Source: Bryoerythrophyllum caledonicum
Taxonomy: Eukaryota; Streptophyta; Bryopsida; Pottiales; Pottiaceae
Length of the DNA stretch: 64,000 bases
Reading direction: 5' to 3'
Assembly: GCA_963971425.1 (NCBI GenBank)
Contig: OZ020524.1
Coordinates: forward strand, 18,045,845-18,109,844
How positions within the stretch are numbered: the stretch's first letter is position 1; the number at the start of each line of letters is the position of its first letter. The translations under genes and the position numbers were made by a program. Of the stretch, positions 56,095-64,000 are shown piece by piece. A model generated the notes under the pieces. That model ran no database searches and was not told the DNA's origin. It saw only the letters and a list, made by a program, of their open reading frames with translations.

Positions 56095-57437
56095 TATTTA
56101 GTGTTTGGAGCACTATTTATAAACTCTAAAGCAAAAGAAGAAGCACTCCGGTCCCCAAAAAGAGGCTGACGTGAATGAAGGTCTGATCATTCCACTACCA
56201 AATCCATGTCCATTGGACATAGGTTTATATTAAGGAACTACACCCCCTTCTTCAGGGTAGACACTATGTGATCGGTAACTAGTAACCAGAAACCATGAAC
56301 CAAGGACGAGCAAGAGCCACAAAGGCTCATTTTCAAAAGGTGGTCTAAAGAGCGGTTCTTATGTGCATTTTGAAGGGTTGTTTACAAGGTATCTTGTGAT
56401 TCCGAGAGAGGTTGATTATTTTCAAGTTTTTGCTTGTGTAGAAGTACAGACATTGCATGTTGCATAGCAATGATGTTGATTTGTGTGAATGTATTTCTAA
56501 TTTGAATAGTAGGGATATTAAATGTTTTTTTGATGCTTTTCATTAAGGGGATAAAGGCAGTGGCTCTAGCACTAGCAGTAATGACAATGAGGGGTTCAAC
56601 TTTCCATCCAAGCACTACTATATTATTAATAAGTGGTTGGTACTTATTAATTTTGTTTTTGATTGCTTCTAGGGAGAATCTGTCATTACAATATTTGAAC
56701 TCAATAAATTGGATAGTAAGGTTTGGATTTATATATTCTTGTGGGGGGTCATTGTATGGTAGTCCTCCAATGCATACTATGTGTGATTTAAATCTGACAC
56801 TATTATGACATCTTCGGGTTCTACATGTGCATGGCAGTAGCCACGGGGAGGCCGTATTTTCTTGTGGGTTGTAGTTGAAGGTTCCGGCACTCATAAGTAT
56901 GAAGCAACGGGATGTGTTTGAGGATACATTTAGCTTTCAAATTTCCCATATTGCTTTATTGTGTCTTTTGACAATTAAGAAGTATATGTGGTGATTTTGG
57001 CATTTAAGGAGTACGTGTAGCCATGTGTCTGGGTCTGTGGAGGAGCATATTGGGCATGTTGTAGGAGGAGCATTATTGGAGGACCTATATTTGGGGTGTC
57101 TTCCATAGATGGCCACCTTTATCTTTGGAAGTAGTATGGGATAGCATGGGCATGTTCATAGGAATCTTTAGCTAATTTATCCGCAAGTTGTTTGTTTTCC
57201 TCTATGTTGACATGGGCTCTAACTTTATGGAGAGTTGTAATTTGTATTCAATTTTGACCTTAGTGTTAGAATGACTTGGTCAAGGTGGCTATTGTGAAGG
57301 GTGGGGTGTGTTCTTCGTGTGTTTAATAGATATAAGACATCTGTACATTGTGTGAAGATGTGCGCAAGTTCATTAGTGATTTGTGTAGCAATAATTTGGA
57401 GGGTTTTATGGTACCGAGTCTGAGTAGAGACAACAGA
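56095..57437 (-). mobile_element. LINE 3' part with C-terminal RNase H, copy C
   Basis: On the minus strand, from right to left: an RNase H tail (LHKVRAHVNIEENKQLADKL near 57200), a Cys/His knuckle (CPIC followed by H..L..C..H near 57000), then the ORF at 56382-56894 (SPWLLPCTCRTRRCHN, NNIVVLGWKVEPLIV, ending LHKQKLENNQPLSESQD), and a 3' UTR ending in a TTC-type tail near 56120. This is the C-terminal part of a LINE ORF2 of a type carrying RNase H. It is truncated at its 5' side, where a CACTA-like hairpin element begins, and has a frameshift or stop between the RNase H and the knuckle. Confidence 0.75.
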
Positions 57438-57664
57438 CACTACACTAAAGATCACATTTAGTGTATGTCACACTAAGGTACTTATAAATGCTATAACTTT
57501 TTACTCTTGATGAATATTTTAACTAAGAGCACAACTATCAATACTACTCAAAGAGATGCATCATTATAGACATAGTCGATAATAATATTCATCAAGAGTA
57601 AAAAGTTATAGCATTTATAAATCAATTAGTGTGACATACACTAAATGTAACCTTTAGTGTAGTG
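57438..57664. mobile_element. CACTA-like hairpin MITE (227 bp)
   Basis: The ends read CACTACACTAAAG and CTTTAGTGTAGTG. The inverted repeat extends about 38 bp with few mismatches (ACATTTAGTGTATGTCACACT), followed by an inner one (gctataactttttactcttg). It lies at the broken 5' side of the LINE. A 3-bp duplication was not clear. Confidence 0.6.
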
Positions 57665-57947
57665 GTGCAGCCGTACAATTTTGGAGAAGGAGTGTATTGG
57701 GAAGGCGGCATTATCTCGGCTGTGACTAGATCCTCCTGCAATTGCACACTGGTACTCGGGCAGCAAGTGCAGCCCACAGTCCGAAAGGTCTGGATTGCAC
57801 TCGGAGGTTCTTGTCCAAATGCATGAAAGAAAATGCACGAGATTCGCGTAAGCGTTCGCAGCACCTACCTTGGGGATGAAGTGGACAAGGATGAATCCCT
57901 CTCACCGTCGCCCCGTAGATCCCGAACCTAGGTTTTCCCGAACCTAT
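57665..57947. other. Unresolved, GC-richer DNA with minus-strand open frames
   Basis: Open frames on the minus strand (for example 57641-57838) have a coding-like look, but no domain could be named. It may be captured coding DNA or further LINE sequence. Confidence 0.25.
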
Positions 57948-58786
57948 GGATAGGGTATTGACAGGGCCTGAACCCAAACCCTCCCTCTTCGTTCACCCTC
58001 CCTCCTTCATTCTCTCGCGATCGCCCTCTCGCTGCTATTGCTCGGTGAGGGTGGCTGTTGCTCGGTGTTGGTGGAAGGAATGTGAGTGTTGGGTGCGAGT
58101 TGTTTACGTGTATGGGTGGGTGTTGGGTGCGAAAGTTAGGTGATCTAGAGATGTAGGTGATCTAATCGTTGTTTTTTGCAATGCTGTAGAGCTCTGTTCG
58201 TGGTGTTCGTGGGCGTGGGCGTGGTGTTCGGTGCGGTAGTGTCAGATCGGGTGCACTGCCCGAGATCGTGAACTATACAAGGTGATGATTCAAACCTAGA
58301 TCTCTAAATCCTAGCTTCGAGTTTGTAGCGACTTGGCGACTTGGTGACTTTGTGTCGGGCTGCACACGACGAGCGCGGGCGTGACGGGCTTCTCCGCCTG
58401 CACCTTCTTGCCGGATCGCTCCTCTTCTGATCACTTCGGACGATTGTGATGAGTACGCGGAGATTATCATAAACAACTCATTGCCACCTCAGAACCTAGA
58501 GCTTCCATATGTTAGACGTGGGGCAGATCGCAATGAAAGCGTGCTCATGCCGAGAAGTCCTGTCTCTCGTCGTTGTGTCATATCTTAGCATGGCTTTCTT
58601 GTCTTGCAGCGTTGTACTTTTGGGGTTTCAGATACCGTTTACTGGGATAGGGTATTGACAGCGAAAGTTTCTCGGTTTTTGTTTTGAATATAGGTGGAGT
58701 GGTTGTTTTCTTAGAGCGTGAACATGGACAACACGGACGTTCTTTCTGCTTCAGCACTCATTGGTACGTCTCATTCCCACTCTAGT

Positions 58787-58825
58787 GCTGTGATGCCGCA
58801 TTTGTGGCATCACAGCTTTTTTTTT
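58787..58825 (+). other. Stem-loop followed by T9
   Basis: GCTGTGATGCC pairs perfectly with GGCATCACAGC around an 8-nt loop, followed by nine T. The shape recalls an RNA polymerase III stop after a hairpin, but no polymerase III promoter or RNA gene was recognised upstream. Confidence 0.4.
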
Positions 58826-59756
58826 GGCTTCATTTTTCTTGATCAGTACCCTATCCGTCAAATAATCGGACTTGTGCGTTTGTTTTTTGCCTACAGTACT
58901 TACAAGTGAAGGGGGACTTTGGAGGATCTTGTTTGGCCCATAATTGTTCCATATTGAAATCCTGAAACACCTCGACAGAAAATATGCACAACATGGAAGA
59001 GCGCGATTTTACATATTCTTTTGTCAGTACCCTATCTTAGTATAATGGTCGCACTCTACGACCATTGGCTGAAGCAGACATAAATGGATTCTCACAATGC
59101 AAAGACAGTATCCTATCCACAGTTATTGAAGATTTAGGACGATGAATCCGTTGAGAACAATAGACCATGAAACATAGTTCAAACCATGAAGTTTGTACTA
59201 CTCCTAGTAAGGAAAGATTCAAAGAATTGTTCAAAGTCGAACCCTAAAACCTGACAATACCCTATCACATAGACCCGCAGAAAATTTGATATATTTGTGG
59301 AGAATGAAGCTACTTAAGCAATAAACAAAGCAAAGTTAGAGAAAGCATATATTACCTTGGAGTGCTCTTCAAGAAAGTATGGATGATTGAAAGAATAATG
59401 GACTCTTACAATGGTATTGAGGTGCACCACACTCCTCCAAAAAGAACGATGTAGAAGAGAACTTGGGGATGTTGTTCAAAAATTGAGATCCCCTTTTTTA
59501 GAGAACTCATTCCTTGAAGGAGAACACCATGGAGACGTAGTAAGCAAATTAGGTATTAAAATGTTGCAATTGTTTGAAGTTTTGAATAACACTGAAGTGC
59601 ATTGAAGGGAATTGAACAAGTATATTTCTCTACTTAAAAAATTTGTTTAGAATTTTTTTAAAACCTGTAACTATGATGTTTTATTCTAATACACCCAATT
59701 AGTCTAGGATGGTACAACAATTTCCAACAGTTTAACCAAATGAATGCAAAAGAATA

Positions 59757-60129
59757 TTGAACGAAATACGTGTAGGAGTATAAATAGCTTGCTTAAAACT
59801 TATAAGCGAAGCTAGTGGAGGGGAAAAAGAAAAATAAAAGGAAAAAAAAAATAAAAAATGTAGATTGAACGAAATACGTGTAGGAGTATAAATAGTTTGC
59901 TTTAAATTTTGAAACAAAGTGAATGGAGGGAAAAAATAAAAATAAAAGGAAAAAGAAAAAACAAAAAAAAAGATTGAACGAAATACGTGTAGGAGTATAA
60001 TTAGTTTGCTTTAAATTTTATAGCAAAGTGAATGGAGGGAAAAAAGAAAAATAAAAGGACAAAGGGAAAAAGAAAAAAAGATTGAACGAAAATCGTGTAA
60101 GAGTATAAATAGTTCTATTTAAATTTTGG
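59757..60129 (+). repeat. 108-bp tandem repeat with TATAAATAG in each unit
   Basis: Units start at 59757, 59865, 59974 and 60082 with TTGAACGAAATACGTGTAGG, followed by TATAAATAG (varied in unit 3) and a purine-rich tail (gaaaaataaaagg). The fourth unit is partial. Confidence 0.85.
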
Positions 60130-60547
60130 TATATGAGAATGTGTCCAAAAAATTGAAGTGAAATAAATTAATTATAAGAACATGGATTTTATTATTCAAA
60201 CTTAAAAACCTACTGAATGAAAAATTTGTATTCAAAATAAAATAGAATACTTTATATCTAGATTATTAATTTATCTTTTATTAAAAAATAGGTTTAAATA
60301 TTTAGAGCGAGTTTGAAGTACTTTGCATTTACTAAAATTTAACATGAAGGTAGTGAGCATTATAATGAAAACCCCAAATTATAAACTGCACAGCCTCAAT
60401 TTAGAATCCTAAAGTTGTAGTGTGTGAACAAGGAACCCTAATATGTGATATTCTACAACCCTAAGTTTCAAACTGAACGTGGATGAAGATTGTACGGGAT
60501 AGGGTATTGACAGCTCCATCACAACTCCCCTATCAATACCCTATCCA

Positions 60548-61079
60548 ATTTTTATAGCACAGATCTGACCCCACATTAGCGGTTTTTTTTAATGTGGTGA
60601 TGGCTAAATTAGAGTTTATTTTTAAAAATAAAAAAATCTATCCTTATTTGGGATTTTCAGTATATAATTCATTATTTGGAGAATTTTGGAAGAATGTGGC
60701 ATCTCCCATATATGCACATGCCACCTCAACTAGTAGATTTTAAATTATAAACCATATTTAGTGGACACAAGGGACACATGGGACACATGGGCGCCACCTA
60801 CCTATCATACATAATTGGAAAGGGGGGAGACAAACACTTTCCCCCCATTTCCGCCCACAACCTACCTCCTTCCTTTTTTCTAAACGTAGGTTTGGAGATG
60901 GCTCCATCCCCTTCTCATCCTTTAAAAAATTACTGCCACCTAGTTACTTAGGTGCTACGAACCGTTGCCCACGAGATTCCACCAAAAGCGTTTACTTGGA
61001 TTGTTCTTTACACCAACAGAAATTCATAAGCTGCAAAGATTACCAAGTTCTTTCAAACTTCATCGTGGAGTACTGTACC
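60548..61079. other. AT-rich DNA leading to an unrecognised open frame
   Basis: An open frame at 60965-61085 (reading RFHQKRLLGLFFTPTEIHKL) is cut by the MITE at 61089. No family recognised. Confidence 0.3.
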
Positions 61080-61088
61080 GTGATGATG

Positions 61089-62312
61089 GGCGTGGACAGG
61101 ATATCTCTACGCTCGGACTTACCCGAGGTGGGCCCATCTTAACCCCTAAAGGACCAAGTGTCCAAAACGGGCTTTTTGAAAATTCGGTCAGGTTCCTATG
61201 CTGTCAATTTCAAACATTCATCTTTGAAATTCTTACCATAGAAGGGCATTACCAAGACCTTAGTGGGAAAACAATTTTTTCCTAAATTGGACATTTGATG
61301 AAAAAGTGATAGGGTTTTTAATTTCAAATGGGGAGGGCGGGCACCTCGGGCACCTCCAAAAACTTTTGATAGGACACTCGACTGAAAGTGAGATTTTCAA
61401 TACTCGCAAGTAATATTATTTCCCTTCATGCTGTCAAAAAAAAGTTCTTGTCTTTAGTGAAAAATAGCATACCAACCCAAGTCAAACATTTTCACACATT
61501 GTCACTCATTGTCGGGCAAGGTACCAAAAAAACTTCTTATTTTCCACATGAAACCTAGAGATCTTCATTTTTTCACTTTTCATTTTTTCCACAACAATAT
61601 GTAATGTAAACCTTCTTATTAACCATTCGGATTATCAATCGAAAACATATTAAGTTCAAAAAAAATTAAAGTGTGAATTAACAAATTTTGAGCCTCCACT
61701 CCTTGCACACTTGTTTTGAATATGCTACACCCCGTCTCTACCTCTAAAAATTGGTGTGTTAGGAGCTAACATCATGCTTAACAAGATGGTAATAGATTTA
61801 GACCTTGTGTAGTGAAATTTTTTGACACCAAGTGAAGTCAAAGTCTGCTGATCCACTTAACGCAGGGAAGAAAATGAACCATTTGCTTGACTTCAAACAC
61901 TATAATCTTTCAATCTGTGCGGCCAAAGTTTATGAAATTTTGTACATGTATTACTTAATAAGCCTTTATTGAGATCCTACGGTCAGAACTAAAAATAAAA
62001 GTTTTCGTTACCTTCTCTATTCATTGCACTAGAATCCATTAATTTTGAAGTGTTTTTGGTGTAAAACTGCCTTGGTACCTAAGGGGTTAATTGCATGGGG
62101 TCATTTTTCTAGCCCTCTTATTTTGGGGGGTCTAGAGGCTTTTTTGGATCTGTTTTGATAAATTTGGGGCCTATGGCCATTGTTTACCCTCGTGAACCCC
62201 CTATTGTTATATATAGGACCCCATCCAGAAAACAAAATAGGGGTCGGATTTGGCCCCACCACCTTGTGGCTCCATGCAGTAAGTCCGAGCGTGGGGATAT
62301 CCTGTCAAATCG
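61089..62312. mobile_element. MULE-type MITE, copy b, with a TTAA element nested inside
   Basis: Outer ends resemble copy a at 26191-26470 in inverted orientation (GACAGGATATCTCTACGCTC at 61095 and GAGCGTGGGGATATCCTGTC near the right end). GTGATGATG flanks both sides (61080-61088 and 62313-62321), a 9-bp target duplication. Without the nested insert the element would be about 276 bp, close to copy a. Confidence 0.8.
61143..62086. mobile_element. TTAA-flanked element, family 2, copy b (944 bp), nested
   Basis: TTAA flanks at 61139-61142 and 62087-62090. Ends are CCCCTAAAGGACCAAG and CTTGGTACCTAAGGGG, inverted. Same family as 22252-23365. It lies inside the MULE-type MITE and is therefore younger than it. 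Confidence 0.7.
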
Positions 62313-62524
62313 GTGATGATGTGGATATACGCTAAATTCACAATTGTGTGAAAACCGCCACCATAAGTTTTTTACCTTGTGACAGAATTTTGATGATGGT
62401 GCCGAAGGGTAAAACCAGGAAGCTGAAGAGGGTGTCGACGAAGTCCTTGCCGGTCTCTAGAAACAACACTTGCTTCGTCGTCCTTCTGCTCTTGAACACC
62501 ATCACTTTGAAGGTGGTGGTGCAG

Positions 62525-62670
62525 CGTTGTAGCCTCGAAAGGGGGAAGTAGTTCCATCCTGCTAATCTTTTGTTCAGTGGGCATCGTTTTAGTAAGTGGA
62601 ACGAACAGACACTCTATTCACACCGGCCTCCTTCGAAAACCGGAGTTCTTTTTCTTCTTCTTCTTATTGA
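62525..62670 (+). mobile_element. LINE 3' end, copy D (opposite strand)
   Basis: Shares the LINE 3' UTR end (ggaacgaacagacactct, ccggcctcctt) with copies A-C, ending in a TTC-repeat tail at about 62649-62665. Only the 3' terminus is present. Confidence 0.6.
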
Positions 62671-63225
62671 CGGCCAGGGTCTGCTGGTAACTTCAATTTC
62701 CTACACGGTCTTTGAAATGTGGGGGCGGCGCATGTTTAAAAGGCGGCTTCGTACTTTCTAGAACAAAATCCAGCTCGTTTATCAATCATTCACAATCTGG
62801 TTGCATCCTGGGCAATTTAACCCTTTAAGGCCAATCGACAGTGTATGGGTCGTTTTGGCGCGAACGTACTCGCGGTGGTTGGGAGTACAGGCCACCTCAG
62901 AGGAAAAAACAGACCATGACTTAGAGGTGGAGGAAGATGAGCACCTGTTGAGACCATCGCCTTAGCAATCTGTGCAAGCATCGGTGAGCTGCACATATAT
63001 TATTTATGTGCGGCCCATGCAACAACAAGTGCAATTCGTCAGATGAAGCTGACCATCTTCAGCTTCGAATGTCGTTTAGAACTTCTTTTTCCAGTTGAAG
63101 TGATGTGTTTCATGTAACTTTTCTTCTAATTGCTATTTGAAGAAAAGAGTCTCTATAAGCACTTGTCACCGTTCACACCGCTTCACAGTTTCTGCTACTT
63201 GGTCTTCAAAGGAACTACTCACTCA
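62671..63225. other. No gene recognised
   Basis: Only short open frames. Contains the lone TTAA-type terminus at 62817. Confidence 0.35.
62817..62840. repeat. Lone TTAA-CCCTTTAAGGCC terminus
   Basis: TTAA followed by CCCTTTAAGGCCAATCG looks like the left end of another TTAA-type element; no matching right end was seen before the window ends. Confidence 0.35.
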
Positions 63226-63942
63226 GGGGGTTTCACACTTGGACCAAGGTACCAAAGGGCCAAATTATGTTGAGGTGTTGGATTTTGGAGTTGGGAAAAA
63301 ATATTTAAAATATGCAATTTGTGGAGTTTGGCACCTTGTAGTATGAAAGCCCAACGTACCAAGTTGAGAGGCCATGACCCAAACTACTTGGCAAATTCCA
63401 AGTCTGTTTTTACTTCTTAAATGCCCTTATTGTAAAAAAAAATCCTCTCTCAATTTCTTTAGTCATGGAGCCTAGAAGAGAAGACATTTTTTGTTTAAAA
63501 AATCAAGAAAATTGTCAAAATGCTCATTACTCAAGCTTTCTAGCACAAGCATTGGCAAAGAAATTTTTTTGGTAAAATAATTCAAGTGAAATTTGAATAA
63601 AAAATTCTAGGTAAAAAAGGTTGGATAAAAAAAACGAGGATAAAATAAGTTGTTCTTTTAATCTTGTCAAATCTTAATATCTTAATGAGAAAAATGTTTG
63701 ACACCTTGGCAAGAGTTTGGCCCTCCAAACGAGAATAAAACCCAAACTTCCCTAACAGGTCCAAACTCTTGGCGCCAAAACCTCCAAAAAGTGTTGTCAT
63801 GTAGGCATTATAGATGCCCTTGCCCTCTCGACCTTTGGTCCGGGTGTGAAAGCCCAAGGTCCCGACCAAAGCCAATTTTGAGGCTCTAGACCAATTAAAT
63901 TGTTTGTAGCACTTGGTACCTTGGTCCAATATGAAACCTCCC
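63226..63942. mobile_element. TIR element with 3-bp TSD, copy 2 (717 bp)
   Basis: Starts GGGGGTTTCACACTTGGACC and ends GGTCCAATATGAAACCTCCC. TCA flanks both sides (63223-63225, 63943-63945). Same family as 49610-50414, with which it shares interior stretches such as ggcgccaaaacctccaaaaa. Confidence 0.8.
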
Positions 63943-64000
63943 TCAATGTCAAGGAAATCGGATGATTTACTGTGGTCTTCAACTCCTAATGGACTATGAT

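Larger units (their letters stand above)
49572..56430 (+). repeat. Segmental duplication, copy 2, right part
   Basis: Resumes homology to copy 1 at gaatgattcatctc and runs to the LINE tail. Internal differences: an added TIR element at 49610-50414, a deletion of about 270 bp near 50690 with three CAAGAGTACT units, and a composite MITE insertion at 54803-55533. Confidence 0.85.
57948..60547. other. 2.6-kb stretch bounded and dotted by GGATAGGGTATTGACA motifs
   Basis: The motif occurs at 57948 (+), 58644 (+), 58844 (-), 59023 (-), 59104 (-), 59253 (-), 60497 (+) and 60534 (-). The outermost copies face each other, so the stretch could be an element with terminal and subterminal repeats. No transposase ORF was found. 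A GC-rich promoter-like patch with CTCTCGC motifs follows the first copy. Confidence 0.5.

Noticed and set aside
57948-60547. Complete autonomous transposon bounded by GGATAGGGTATTGACA
   Set aside because: No transposase-like ORF and no target duplication outside the outer motifs; reported only as a bounded stretch.

Overview
The window looks like nuclear DNA of a streptophyte plant, most likely a seed-free land plant (bryophyte, lycophyte or fern). The signs are genes with short GT-AG introns, a plastid DnaJ-type zinc-finger protein of a plant family, a pair of plant-type NXPE/PC-esterase-like membrane proteins, and dense miniature transposons, LINE tails and transposon relics. The species cannot be fixed from sequence alone. 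Only three host genes are well supported; most of the rest is mobile DNA of different ages.

Layout. 0-4.3 kb: a possible small membrane-protein exon on the minus strand (820-1191), a GC-rich upstream stretch, and a four-exon plastid zinc-finger gene (3231-4311). 4.3-14 kb: AT-rich DNA with an 801-bp TTAA-flanked miniature element, a LINE tail, and a decayed minus-strand gene with a DNA-methylase-like SAM-binding segment (about 10.7-12.7 kb). 14.05-21.0 kb: first copy of a duplicated block carrying an NXPE-like gene (coding exon 17905-19560). 21-30.6 kb: AT-rich DNA with a Helitron-like element, two TTAA-flanked elements, an 18S rRNA-like fragment, a coding relic split by a MULE-type MITE with a 9-bp target duplication, and a broken element rich in TTCCGGAA. 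30.64-31.52 kb and 49.57-56.4 kb: second copy of the duplicated block, split in two, with the second NXPE-like gene (53028-54677).

The main find fills most of that split. It is a DNA transposon of about 16.7 kb (31752-48479) with perfect 31-bp terminal inverted repeats. It has two divergent spliced genes. The minus-strand gene encodes a DUF7869-type transposase-like protein. The plus-strand gene encodes a long protein with a basic region, a DNA-methylase-like segment and four successive FCP1-like (HAD phosphatase fold) domains that all lack the usual catalytic aspartates. A short acidic ORF lies beside the transposase gene. At least 22 copies of one 17-bp palindrome, GTCGGCTGSCAGCCGAC and variants, occur inside this element and were seen nowhere else in the window. 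Six of six recognised introns of the plus gene hold one copy each, as do both clear introns of the transposase gene; most other copies are in untranslated or flanking DNA.

56-64 kb: a truncated LINE with a C-terminal RNase H, a CACTA-like hairpin element, a 2.6-kb stretch bounded and dotted by the motif GGATAGGGTATTGACA and holding a 108-bp tandem repeat with TATA boxes, a second MULE-type MITE with a TTAA element nested in it, and a second copy of a TIR element with a 3-bp TSD. Because the duplicated block gives empty sites, several insertions can be ordered: the block duplicated first, then the large transposon and the small elements arrived.
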